22,304 nt of DNA. Source: Hypsibius dujardini. Lineage: Eukaryota > Tardigrada > Eutardigrada > Parachela > Hypsibiidae. Below are positions 1 to 10,487 of this stretch, piece after piece. The notes under the pieces are model-generated. The model was not told the DNA's origin and searched no databases. It saw only the letters and a program-made list of their open reading frames with translations. How positions within the stretch are numbered: the stretch's first letter is position 1; each line of letters begins with the position of its first letter. The stretch lies in NCBI GenBank assembly GCA_001579985.1, contig LRSR01008843.1, positions 1 through 22,304 of the forward strand. The letters are read 5' to 3'. Made by a program: the position numbers and the translations under genes.

Positions 1-110
1 GAGATAGGCAGATAGACAAACAGAAAGAAACGCAGAAACGCAGACGGAAAGCGAAGACAGGCAGGCAGGCAATCAGACAGGCAATCAGACAGACAGACGT
101 GAGATAATTA
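1..110. repeat. Degenerate CAGA/CAGG microsatellite in gene A intron
   Basis: The left edge is made of degenerate CAGACAGA, GCAGGCAG and AATCAGAC units. It lies just downstream of the gene A exon 2 donor at 133 and therefore inside its next intron. The same kind of repeat fills introns of the other genes in the window. Confidence 0.8.
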
Positions 111-133
111 TAAGCAGTTATGTTATTGAATAC

Positions 134-527
134 CTGCGCTAATGTTAAGACTGGTAACTCGCCGAGGTGAGTATCGACAAAAGGCAATCCGTCCTCCTCT
201 ATTTGCGTGAAGGTTGTCATATTATGCTTTCTTGTGCCGGGAAAGTGAGGCGACGGGCCAGGGAAGATTCCGCCGTATAACATCCAAACAAACGTGGCTC
301 CTGCTAGGGCTACCAGGACGAAGATGTAAGCACGCCGTAGACGATCGGATAAGGGTATCACCCACCTCCACCATGTTTTCGGTGGCTGTTTCACTGAACT
401 GGTTTCACCATCGTCATGTCTGAAAATAGTATACAGAGAACACTTACGTGGGCCTCTCTCTCGAGGTCCGATTCGCGTACCCGAGTCCCTCTACTCACGT
501 ATTTAGTATGTCAAAGGATCCCGCCAT
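134..527 (-). CDS. GT11 fucosyltransferase-like gene A, N-terminal exons only (partial)
   Basis: This is the 5' part of a type II membrane protein that looks like a third member of the GT11 cluster. Exon 1 is 527-499 (ATG at 527-525). A 79-bp GT-AG intron (498-420) follows, then exon 2 at 419-134, ending at a GTATTC donor. The two exons join in frame and give 105 residues. A polar tail with a WWRW motif is followed by a hydrophobic segment at about residues 41-59 (signal anchor), then a luminal stem with an N-T-T... type glycosylation context. Paralogy with gene B rests on the shared tail/anchor layout (a W-rich motif, then a Leu/Arg stretch, then the anchor) and on the last exon residues LTLAQ, against LTLEQ in gene B, both followed by a phase-0 intron. 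The catalytic exons lie left of the window. The short first exon is the least certain part. Confidence 0.62.
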
Positions 528-2371
528 GTGACCCTTTAGGATTAGGTCTGCGTCGAGCTCCCGATCATTCCACATCCATAATCATCCAGAAGGACTGAGC
601 CCAGATGGTCTCTGCAGTTCCGTTCAGTAAGTAGCTACGATCTGCCTAACTTCGCAATACGTAATTTATGGTCCGTCACGGGTAAAGCCAGTAGAAATCA
701 GGGACGGGAGTAATGCCACAGTATATATATATTATAATATTATATAGATATATATGTATGGGTGTGCGACGGTTCCACGCGAAGACGCATCAGCATAGGA
801 AGAGTTCGGCATCGACTTATGGCTGATTTGTATTACGTTCCACGTTTCGTCTGTTTTCCCCCACCATTCCGCAAAGTATTGCGTGGGGGGGGGGGTGTGA
901 AGATGGAGAGTGAAGTCAGTCGGCGCGAGAATATTACAACAGCAGAGCACCGTAAGTACGTGTCGAACGGATATGGATGTGGACCTTCCGATAGCCGCCG
1001 TGCATGTTGTGGATAAGACAATAAACTGTGCAAATCTGACCGTGATTATACAAGTACTACTGTGTATGCGTTATTAGAGTACACTAACTGTAACGACAGT
1101 TTGTGCTGCAGCTATCACTGCTGTGAACTACAACATCTGCGAGACTTACAGTGTATTATTGTGTACAGTGCAGCATTACCAATTGTTTGCTCTTTTCTGG
1201 GTGGCTGTGCTGAAACGTGAATGAAAATACGCGTCTGTATGGACTGTCGGACACCTTTCCTCCTATGTATGTATTTATTCCAAAGTCCACCGATAATAGC
1301 ATGTGCAGATATTATGTAGCCACATGTAATGGAACAGTGGATTGATCGTTGAATGCCGTTCCCGGGTGGGACAGAAAAAAGTGACACTCAGTCGGCCGGA
1401 CATGGTTAGTATACGGTTAGTAGGGCACCAGCAGCGGCAGGACCATCGGACCCACGATCGTGCCGGATAAAAAAGTGCTGTTATTTTGATTACGCTTACG
1501 AGCGAGCGCGTGGCGTCCTCTTTTTTGTTTGAGCTAATGTACTATACGAGTTCGTAGAGGGCCTCCTCTCCTGTAGTACGACAGGCCGCCTTTTTAACCT
1601 GTTAACGCCCTGTGCCAGATCGGACACAATTTGCCAGAATTATTTTGTCCTTTCATAGTTCTGTTTAGTTAAGAAAAAACATTAATTTTTAATTTCTTGG
1701 ACGACTTTGAAAAATTCATGTTTTTTGGGCTGACCACTGTCCACTGTCGAGTTAAAAACAAAATTACCGATGAAAACTTTTTCTTGCACTTGTCCGCGCC
1801 ATATTTGGTTAAAACATCAATCAATCAATCAACGTGTTTCCATTGTAATCAGTTTTATTCATTTTTGGACAAAAAATTGGACACCTTCGCTGACCACTGA
1901 CCACGTGCGAGTCAACAATCCAACTCAGATAATTATTTTTAGAGACTTTCAATAGATGCTCGACCTGATGGATGGAAAAAATCATATTTTTAGAAATTTC
2001 GGCCAGCTCACAGCCTGCGGAGACCTTTTTCACGCAAATTACCAGACCATAATCTCTAATTTTCAAGCAAGACATCGACTTTTAAAATCAGTTGAGCTTG
2101 GTAAATCGCTCGAACCATCTCTGTGTGAAAATTCGGAGACCGCCATGTCGTCATTTGACAACATCGGGCGTTAACGGGTCAGTTAAAGCTAACCTGGGGC
2201 ACTATTCAAGTGCCGAATTCAGAATCACTTCAAACTATTTTTCCTCTTTAGACGCCTACTTCAGTGATAATTATACTAATTTGTTTCGCCGTCGAAATCA
2301 GACAAAGTTTTTTTCGATGTTATTTTAAAATTCGTAAAACACAGAGATTCCATGTTCCTTCATTCAAAAAC
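528..2371. other. Spacer between GT11 genes A and B; no convincing gene
   Basis: I find no conserved coding segment on either strand in about 1.8 kb. It would contain the gene A promoter (minus strand) and the gene B downstream region. Visible structure includes an AT-only palindromic tract at 720-756, a G run at about 885-895, an ATCA run at 1817-1831, and a diverged direct repeat of about 31 bp (1729-1759 and 1889-1919). Base composition becomes AT-rich after about 1650. The short reading frames here have no recognisable motif. Confidence 0.6.
720..756. repeat. AT-dinucleotide palindromic tract
   Basis: A run of about 35 bp made almost only of TA/AT steps, including a self-complementary TATAATATTATA core. 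It is a simple low-complexity tract about 200 bp upstream of the gene A start codon. No function can be assigned. Confidence 0.7.
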
Positions 2372-2723
2372 CACAATTTTTACAACTAACTTAAAAAGAT
2401 TATTTTAAAAATTGTTTCATTTCAAATTTAATTTTAAACCGGTTGGCATTATCCAAGTATTTTTCGGAGATCAGGGGGCGGAGCTCTGGGTATCTTTCAA
2501 AAAGGAGTGGAGTGTTAGCCCAAAACTGGACAGCTTGGCTGGAAATATCTTTCATAAAGGACTGATATTTCCAGCCAAGCTGTCCAGTTTTGGGCTAACA
2601 CTCCACCCAATGACCTCAGACTTATTTAGGTTAATGTCAATCGACTCCAAATTAAATTTGAAATGAAATAATGTCAAAAGATCTTCTTTATAAAATGTAG
2701 TTCTAGAAGTCACAATTTTTACA
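2372..2723. repeat. Foldback (MITE-like) element with perfect 43-bp inverted arms
   Basis: Bases 2507-2549 and 2564-2606 are exact reverse complements (43 of 43) separated by a 14-base loop. Further out, the 20-bp stretch at 2415-2434 is an exact reverse complement of 2649-2668, and the sequence between inner and outer arms is recognisably but imperfectly complementary. The left arm carries about 30 extra bases (about 2475-2506). The direct repeat CACAATTTTTACA occurs at 2372-2384 and 2711-2723 and could mark the ends, but the true boundaries are uncertain. There is no transposase gene. The element sits about 200 bp downstream of the gene B stop codon and might be transcribed as part of its 3' region. 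Confidence 0.85.
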
Positions 2724-2916
2724 TTGAAAATTAAGGGAAATAGATTCTTCCAATGTTTTTCTTCCAAGAAGTACAATCGTCTGGTCTACCGCGCATAAAC
2801 AGTCCCTTTGTGGGTTAATTGAAAAAACATGCTTTGAATTGCTAGGCATTAAAAATGGGCAAGATCCCACTTTAGTAATGAGGTCTCAGGCAAAAAAAAT
2901 CCACCCTCTCAAATTG

Positions 2917-4415
2917 CTATTCAAACGGTGTCCAAGACGGCAGAAAGAATTCTTCGACATTGAACAGTCGCTGCATATCACTGCCGCGCCGGGGCCAGTC
3001 TCTGAAATAGTAAACCTCTTTGGCGTCACTAAGGTAGGCGCCCCACCAGCCGTATGTGCCGACACTGAGAATGATCCGGTCCATCAGGCTTAAAATGGCG
3101 ATATCGATTGCTTCCGCGTTGTTTTCCATAAACAAAAAATTGGGCTCCTTAAAGAGCTGCCGGCAGTAGGGGATATCATTGCTAATCACTATGAACACCA
3201 CCTGCGATTGCGTTCGCTCAAAATGGAGCGCCGCTCGCAGGAGGTACTCCTCCGTGGCCGGACGATGACCGTGCTTCATCTGCCCCTCCGTGGTGATGTC
3301 CCCTCTCCGAACATGTATTCCAATCAGTGTCGGCAATTGTTCCTTAACTTGGCCGTTTGTTCTGTCTGTTCGTTTTAATTTCAGCGTCGGAAATCGTTCC
3401 TTTATTTTTCCGGTGGTTTGTTCCCCTTGGTTTAGCGAGAATAATTGTTCCCAAATATTTCTGCTCCTTTCCTTCGTTCCTTTTTGCGTTGTTAATTGTT
3501 CCGCAATTTTTCCGTTCCATTCTTTCGTTCCATTCGGCATGAGCAGTTCCTCCGCATTTCTGGCGTTCGTCTTTCTCGTTCCCTCCTGCTGCAAGAGTTG
3601 TTCCTTAACGTTTCCATCCCGTTCGTCCGTTCGTAGGATCGGTGAGAGTTGTTCCTCAATTTTGCCCTTCCCTTCATCCGTTCGCTTGAGATAAACGGTC
3701 AATTGCTGTTCGATAGCTCGAAGACTACTCCGGAAAACTTCCCGACTGAATGTAAATAGAGATCTTACGTCGTCTCGATACAGATCAAAATACCTCCACG
3801 ACTGAAGGTATCCGGCCAGTGTCACATTGCGTGGACCCTTGGCAGCCGTTAAGTTCGCCATGGCAGGGGTGAATTTCCCGGCAGCCATTTCGCCGATTAT
3901 TGAGCTTTGGAACAAGGCTTCAGAATCGCTACCAAGCAGGTTCGTTCGGTTCTTCTTTTCCACGGAGAACGCCTCGAAGTCTTTCTCGGCCCAGTAGTCC
4001 TTCAAGAGAGACGGACGCCGGTGGTTGGTCTGCGCCACTCCGAACATGGAGCCAACCATGAACATCCAGTTGCCGAGACCGCCGTCGATGATGACGTGAG
4101 AAACGTAGAGGCTGTCGTTAGTGATGGGGGTGGTTTGGTTGAGGCGAATGGCGTACTGTCCGGCACGGGAAAGCCGATCAGTGACTCGGAGTTGGAGACG
4201 TTGGATGGTGAGGTTAATAATTTGGTGGTGGGAGACAGCAGATATGTCAAATTTCACGCCGTTCGGGCCGAGATCATTGATGCGCTCCAATTTCTATAAG
4301 TGAAGGTGCTAGAGAATTTTGGTGAAATTGTTTGAACATACAGATACACAAACAAACAGAAGGACATGGACGAACGGACAAATTGAAAGACAGACATACA
4401 GAGACACAGACATAA

Positions 4416-4514
<99 letters not shown>

Positions 4515-4857
4515 GACAGACAGACTGACAGACTGACAGGCACAATCTCAAAAATACCTGCTCCAGGGTCAGGGGGTCAACAACTTGCTGGTCATCATCA
4601 TCTTCTTCAACAGCATTGAGCATATACGTCTCATAGTCCGGATCAATCAGCGAACTAAGCGAAAATCGTTTCCGATTGTGCGTAGTATTCCTCGTAAAAA
4701 ACGGATATCCCATGGCTTCGGCTAGCATAATATGAGGCCTGGTCAGCACGCCCACAGAAGACATCCACATGACGGTGATCACCGTCAGACCTCCCAGTAC
4801 CGCGATGTAAAGATGGCGCAGTCGCTCCGGCGAAAGAGTCTGCCACCATGCCTTCAT
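2917..4857 (-). CDS. GT11 alpha-1,2-fucosyltransferase-like gene B, complete, with internal repeat insert
   Basis: Predicted Golgi type II membrane enzyme that transfers fucose from GDP-fucose to a galactose-type acceptor. Exon 1 is 4857-4558 (100 aa), the intron 4557-4294 is phase 0, and exon 2 is 4293-2917; the protein is 558 aa. The ATG at 4857 is chosen because the frame is closed just upstream by a stop at 4875-4873. Residues about 16-32 form the signal anchor, followed by a stem with several N-glycosylation sequons. GT11 landmarks are GGLGNW at about 171-176, HVRRGD at 427-432 (the HxRRxD GDP-fucose motif), SNDIPYC, and a segment of the DIAILSLMD...SVGTYGWW type near the C terminus. GT11 enzymes are usually about 300-375 aa. 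The excess is mainly a repeat block at residues about 296-423, just before HVRRGD. Acceptor specificity cannot be read from the sequence. Confidence 0.9.
3336..3705 (-). repeat. In-frame 48-60 bp minisatellite (7 copies) inside gene B
   Basis: Seven diverged tandem units of 48, 51, 54 or 60 bp, each phased by a TTGTTCC-like word on the plus strand. All lengths are multiples of three, so the reading frame is kept. They encode about 17-20 aa units of the form R-T-(D/K)-x-x-x-G-K-I-x-E-Q-L, for example GKIEEQL, GNVKEQL, GKIAEQL, GQVKEQL. The block is charged and hydrophilic, with heptad-like spacing of hydrophobic residues that could form helix. It is inserted immediately N-terminal to the HVRRGD motif. 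Gene C has no such block but has an intron at the matching point. Confidence 0.85.
4365..4545. repeat. CAGA and (CA)n microsatellite in gene B intron 1
   Basis: Degenerate ACAGACAG units (about 4365-4445) lead into a pure (CA)n run of about 32 copies (4447-4510), followed by CTGACAGA units up to about 4541. All lies inside the 264-bp intron of gene B. The Cys-Val-rich open frames across it are repeat artefacts. Confidence 0.95.
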
Positions 4858-6282
4858 GGTCGGATATTTCACTCACACATCCCAAACAGGCATCTTATTA
4901 CGTCTTGACCGAAGGAAAATTCAGTTCCTCTAGTAAGTTTTTGAAGCTGAGGCACAAACACACTCAGACGTGCCGATCAATCAACGGATTGTCCGGGGCC
5001 AACAGACGTTCACAGTGCCGGCAAGTCCGTCTTAATAATATTTTGTCTAGTAGTTCGCGCCTCCATTGTCTGTTTGAATTTCGCGTGACGCGCGGACCTC
5101 AACAATGTACTAGACTCCTCTCCAGCTCGGCATTACGACAGTATGTGCGAAGGGTGTCTCCCTTACTTGCCTCCTCACTGACCCACATATCTGAGAGCGA
5201 GAGAGGCGTATGTGTCTGGCAATGTGTTTAAATTTTACGCCATGTCAGACATTTTCCGGTTCAACGCGAGGCGGCTAACAAAAAGGTCCGCCCGTCATAT
5301 CATGGTTCTAGACTAGTGCTAGACTACTATCGCGTATGGCAGAGTACGTCACTTGTGATGCAGACAGGCCCTTATTGTGTGCGCAGGGGTCAAAATTAAA
5401 CCTGCGCACATGCAGAATAATCGATCTGATCTATGCGGAGAACCAATCCGAAATGTAAGAGATGAGCAGGCGGTCCGCGGTCAGCCTAGATGTGTTGCAT
5501 CATATCGGCACACTTTGAAAACATCCATGTGGTCGTGATTACTGTTTATATGTCTGTCTGTCCTGCTGCACAGGTCGCGGTCGTCGGACAGCAGGAACAA
5601 CAGTACCGGCAGGTGTACTATAGCTAGTACCTGACTGCATTTTTGGTACGAGAAGTCGCGTGAGAATACCAGGCATCTGTTGTAAACTTGCACGTGCAGT
5701 TTACCTGTCAGGATTACAGGATTCAAAGCCAATGTCCGTTAATAAGAAAGTGTTCTGCTGAAGAGCTCTGGAAGGTCAGTACGTGTGCAAAGCATTGTAC
5801 TGGCGTAGATATGTGCAGTGACGTAGTGTGGGGTTTCCTCTCTGTCGGTGTCAGCGAGTTTCGGTTGTTTGGATTTCTCAAAGGGTTCCATTTTTCCCGC
5901 TTGAAGAATATGAAGTTCGTTTGAAGAGACACGCGTCACAATTGGGTTTCTATTGGTATAGTCAATGTAAAGATGATTGCGGTCAGCAGAATCTCGTCAC
6001 GACAAATTGTTTTTGAACACGACACAGACATAGACATAGACCGCAATGCCTTTCCCTGACAGAGGCACATGCAGAGATAGAGACACCAACACAGACCATA
6101 TTGTTTTTTAACATAGACACAGACACAGACCGAGACACAGGCACAGACACAGACAAAGGCACAGGCACAGGCACAAGCATAGATATGGGAGCGGAAGCCT
6201 TCGCTCAACATCAAGCAACCTAATCCTAGTTTATCAACGTGTTGAACCCTAGCAGAAGGTTTCGGGGTTCGATGCATTCTTA
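4858..6282. other. Spacer between GT11 genes B and C; promoter side of gene B
   Basis: About 1.4 kb without a supported gene. The left part should hold the gene B promoter and 5' UTR (minus strand), the right part the 3' region of gene C. An open frame of 127 codons at 4848-5231 (plus strand) overlaps the gene B start on the other strand and shows no motif. From about 6020 to 6181 the sequence is a degenerate CAGACA microsatellite. Confidence 0.55.
6020..6181. repeat. Degenerate (CAGACA/GGCACA)n microsatellite downstream of gene C
   Basis: ACAGACAC, ATAGACAC and CAGGCACA hexamer-like units with interruptions, about 100 bp downstream of the gene C stop codon. It resembles the repeat inside gene C intron 2. 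Confidence 0.85.
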
Positions 6283-8851
6283 TCACTCCATGGGGATCCA
6301 TTCTGGTAGAAAATACTCTGACGTTTCAAAAATTTTAGCCATATCACTGCCTTTTCGCGGCCAGTGCTTATAGTACACCGTCTCGGTAGCATCACTTAAA
6401 TACGAGGCCCACCACCCGTAACTACCCACACTCAAAATCAAGTCGTCCATCAAGCTCAATACCGCCATATCCACCGCTTCGTGATGCTGCTCCAAAAATA
6501 AAAACTCATCCCCTTGAAAAATTCCCTTGCAATACTCTTCGTCATTGGAAATAACAAAAAATAACGCTCCAGGATACTTCGCCCGAAAATATTTCACGGC
6601 ATGCACAAAATATTCCGTTGGAGCCGGTTCATGACCAAACTTTCTGTGACCACCGTCCTCCGTGATGTCCCCGCGCCTTACATGAACCCCCACCAATCGC
6701 TGTGGAATCTTCAAATTCCAGGACTCATTGCGACCTAGTGGGCGATGAAGTGGCTTAATGCTTCTTTGGTACCAGGACATAAAGACATAGCACTGAAACC
6801 GAACGGACAAAGATATGGACACAGAGACAGGCCCATGCATAGCCAGACAGAGAAAGTCACAGGTACAGACACAAACATACAAAGACACAAACGCAGACAC
6901 AGACACAGACACAGACACAGACACAGACACAGACACCACAGACATCACAGACACAGACACACAGACACAAACACAGACACCACAGACACAGACACTGATA
7001 AAGACAAGCACAGACACAAACAAGCCAATGTCAACATACCCCTTCGATAGAAATTTCCCAATTCCGACCAAATCGCACTCAGAGCAAAACTGAAAATCTT
7101 CGTCGCAAAAATAAATAGGGACCTCACTTCTGAGCGGACTGCGGCAAAGTATCGCCACGACTGAAGATATCCAGTGAGGATGACATTGTCCGATCCCTTG
7201 GCAAAGTTGATGTCTGGAAGCCAGTAGGCGAACTTTCCCGCCCTGCCGTCGTCACCGACTGTCGCGTTTCTCTGTGCGGCGGCTGTGGCGTTAATAACGA
7301 GTTCCGAAACTCCTAAAAACTCGGTTTTGTTGATGCGAGGGAAAGTCAGCGGTTCGAAGTAGTCCTCAGCCCAGTAGGAGGAGAGGAACAGAGAGGGTAT
7401 ACGATCACTGGAGCACGCAATCCCAAAAAGCGAGGCAATCATGAACATCCAGTTGCCGAGACCGCCGTCACTGATGCCATGGGTGAGGTAAACGAAACCG
7501 CCGTTTTTCTCCCACCTACGCACGCAAAACAAAAAGCCTTCTGTAAAAATAAACTAAAAATAAATTAAGAGATTTCAGTAACTATTGTTTGTTTTGGTTA
7601 GTTTTTTTTAGATGACACAACTAATGGGCCCAATGTCGCCAACATTTGCTCAACTTTGAATGAGTCTGAAAAATTGATTAGTGGCCAGAACCAATAAATT
7701 CTTTCAATATCTGATCGATATGTAAGTACAGTTTGACACAAATGTAATTTCCAAAATATTTCAAAAAATTATTTGGCTGCAGAAATTGTTTCCTAAAACG
7801 GAAAATTCTTTTTACCCACCAAGTTCGGCCACAATCTGGCAGCTGAAGTTGAGCATAGAAATTTTATGAACACATTTCATGCAAAAATGCTGATGGAATC
7901 TTCTTCGAATGCGTTTAGGCTCCAAAAAATAATGATTCTGCGCATCTTTATCAGATCAACAGTTTTTAAAAAAAATTGTCGTTAAACAGTTAGGTGTCCT
8001 CTGCAAAATTGAGGAAACCCTAATGATACGACTCGACTGTTCCGTTTTCGCCTGGACGACAATAAACATAAATTCAGTCTAATTTTGTTTGCGTAGAAAA
8101 TTAGCATTGTCTTTATGGGTTCAGAGTTAGCAAAAAACCCTTTCTGTCCAATCAATAAATCGTACATGAACATTTTTCAAAATTGACAGTTTTCCCTCGG
8201 CGAACACCAGAAGGTCCCCTTTCACAACTTTCATAATATTTTGATCAGAAACACGTTTTAAGCTTCATTCAGCACATTTTTGTCAATTATGATGATTGCA
8301 ACACTTGCACCCAGTTTGCATGGTGATGTAGAGCTACTTTGGAACTAATATTATTATATATAATTATTATTATTGATACTAAATGCACAAACAAGTTTAG
8401 GACGACTCATGACAAAAAATTCTGAATTAAACAGAAGAAATAGCTGGTTAAATAATGTCACTTTTTGCAGTCTTTACGCCTACCGATTGGTTTGATTCAG
8501 TCTAAGCTGATAGAGGCCGTGTCCGGTCCGTCGGGCTTGGATACGTTGTTCCAACCGAGACATTGTAGATTTTATAAAGCTCTCCGATTCTGAAGACAGC
8601 GGCTGTGCTGTACTACGAGCAGAGGTCGACGGTGACAGACCTTGACGTGGGGTTATGTTGCTTTTTTGAGATGCATCGTTGTTGTCTGGATTGAGGAGGA
8701 ACATGTCGGGTAGGACCACGGCAGTTGACGTAATCCAGACGATGGTCAGCAGGACGATGACATAGAGGGTCGCGTGTTGGTACGGTTGAAGTCGACCGGA
8801 TAGGGTGGTTACCCAGTTTGTCAGTGGATGTTCTAATCCATCCATTCCCAT
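6283..8851 (-). CDS. GT11 alpha-1,2-fucosyltransferase-like gene C, complete
   Basis: Predicted Golgi type II fucosyltransferase paralogous to gene B. Exon 1 is 8851-8484 (phase 2), exon 2 is 7515-7040 (phase 1), exon 3 is 6734-6283; total 431 aa. The frame upstream of the ATG at 8851 contains no other ATG. Residues about 27-46 form the signal anchor after a short cytoplasmic tail, then a Ser/Thr-rich stem. GT11 landmarks are GGLGNW at 140-145, YLQSWRYF, HVRRGD at 299-304, SNDEEYC, and the DMAVLSLMDDLILSVGSYGWW-type acceptor/donor-site segment near the C terminus. Identity to gene B is strong across these blocks. Intron 1 (8483-7516) falls after LNQTN and intron 2 (7039-6735) falls just before the strand leading to HVRRGD; neither exists in gene B. 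Gene C lacks the intron after LTLxQ found in A and B. Confidence 0.9.
6865..7020. repeat. (CAGACA)n microsatellite in gene C intron 2
   Basis: Nearly pure ACAGAC hexamers with a few CACAGACATC interruptions, filling about half of the 305-bp intron 7039-6735. The frames across it translate to Val-Ser-Val-Ser or Thr-Asp-Thr-Asp runs and are not coding. Confidence 0.95.
7516..8483 (-). other. Gene C intron 1, AT-rich, nothing recognised
   Basis: A 968-bp intron bounded by GTAGGC (donor at 8483) and GCGTAG (acceptor ending at 7516). It is AT-rich with no coding similarity and no clear repeat apart from a short ATTATTATT run at about 8349-8374. The alternative acceptor TTTTTACAG about 20 bases earlier would put a stop in frame, so it was not used. 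Confidence 0.7.
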
Positions 8852-9375
8852 ATGCGGGGAGGGGTGAGAAATGTGGATCCGTTCCGAGGTGCAAATTGTT
8901 ACAACAAATAGTAGATTAACTGTGTGACTGAGGAAGGACAAGACGTGCGTTCATACGATCTTTGGAGAAAATGGCACGTGTTAACATTTTGAATGACAAC
9001 TGCTACGAGAAGAGGTTCGTTCTTATGTTAGATACTGAAAATATAATTGTGCCGTTAATTTGGAGTGCAACGACCCGTCACTCGGACGCCGACCGATCTG
9101 GGCGCCGCAAAATCTCGACGACGTCAGAATATGCGCCTCGTCGTATCAATTCCGTATACTGCAAAAGACGACCCTGACTGAAGCTTACAGTACTACTGCG
9201 TCGCAAAGAAGATGATGATGCCTCCCGGGGTCAAGTGTGAGAAGTGTGAGATTGTGTACACTCATACGTCGATAGTCGGTAAACAGATCGCTTTGAAAAA
9301 AATCTTTTGCCGAAATCCTAAGTACGATTCAAAAAACGCTATGGAGTTGTGAAATTAAAAGAGTTTTATGAAATT

Positions 9376-9430
9376 AACTTTTACCTTTTACCTAACTTTT
9401 AACTTTTAAACTTTAACTTTTACCCTTTTA
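9376..9430. repeat. Degenerate TTTTAACTTTTACC tandem repeat
   Basis: Five or more imperfect units built from TTAACTTTTA and TTTTACC words in an otherwise AT-rich spacer. Simple-sequence origin is likely. Confidence 0.75.
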
Positions 9431-9886
9431 TTTATAATAATATATAGTAAAATTAATATTTCCATATTAAAAATTGAATAAGTCAATAGTGAGTGAACAT
9501 TCATCCGAAGTTTCCAAGTTGAAAGATAATTAATAAGTGTTTATTGAACTTTAAATATCTTTTGATTGCGTAAATTAAAACATCATGTAAATATTCTCAC
9601 TCTAAAAAGTGCAGCTAGTTATTCAGAAATGTTGGAACAATGCAGAATGAAAAAATGGCTGTACTAAAAGGCATGACCGTATACATCATTATGGTTTAAT
9701 ACATAATACATTGCAAGAAATTACTCTGAGAATCAATTCAATATTAACTCTTGTTTGTTTTGTATGAAGAGGTCCATTTCTTTTACAGTTTATTTTGTAT
9801 TTACGTTTTAGAAGTTGTGTTATCATGAATATAAGATGAGGTGTTTGGCTATAACTTATCATTTCAAAATTCTTGTAATTTCAATA

Positions 9887-9944
9887 ACTTCACAAACTTC
9901 ACATTAAACTTCACACTTCACAAACTACACATCACAACTTCACT
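9887..9944. repeat. Degenerate ACTTCACA tandem repeat
   Basis: The word ACTTCAC or a close variant recurs about every 8-11 bases through this stretch. Low-complexity repeat, no assigned function. Confidence 0.75.
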
Positions 9945-10487
9945 GCGCTTTTTATTTCGACCGTGCCGAAATCCTATGCCGAATCCAAATGCGCGTGGCA
10001 ATGCATGCATTCACTGATTACATATCATTTTGACCGTATAAGCAAATCCATTTCGTTTTCACATTTCTTAACTGTTATTGCTCGCATGTGTTTTTCTATA
10101 TGTCTTACATCATTGCCTTTTAATTTCTTTTGATTTTTCGTTTGGTTTTGCTTGGCTTAATTTTTATCTTTGCCATTTCTTATACGATGATTGTAGGTGT
10201 CTCACACACTACGACGCTACTCGTACACAGATGTACACAGCAGGCAACAGGTGTGGTGTGGTCTCCGTACACTGTACTGCACAATCGTATGGGAGCAGTA
10301 TATAGACGACGCCCGAGGCCAAACTGTCGGATGACTTACCACCTTGTCTGGCGTCAAGCTTCGTGCATTATATTGTAAAGTAATCGGAGGGGAAAACCCT
10401 TCTGGTCTGGGCCACAGTTTCGAATGTGTTACATTTACACTATACTGTCTCATGAATGAGCGCTAGAAAATAATGATATATCTGTAT

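Noticed and set aside
3336-3705. Reading the gene B repeat block as an intron
   Set aside because: There is no usable GT donor at its start on the sense strand, and all seven units keep the frame and a conserved amino acid pattern.
4254-4543. Long Cys-Val and Thr-His reading frames
   Set aside because: They are translations of the (CA)n/(CAGA)n microsatellite in the gene B intron and change only with repeat phase.
4848-5231. 127-codon plus-strand open frame
   Set aside because: It overlaps the gene B start on the opposite strand, has no motif or conserved pattern, and no splice partner was found.
6265-6280. GGGGTTCGATGC resembling a tRNA T-loop
   Set aside because: The consensus after GGTTCGA is not met and no acceptor or anticodon stem can be drawn around it.
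6865-7020. Regular short repeats that could suggest a CRISPR-like array
   Set aside because: They are hexamer microsatellite units without unique spacers, in a eukaryotic intron.
6283-7158. Single continuous frame running from gene C exon 3 back through intron 2
   Set aside because: The upstream part is microsatellite. Exon 2 is in another frame, and GTATGT/CACTAG sites join the two exons in frame with the family alignment.
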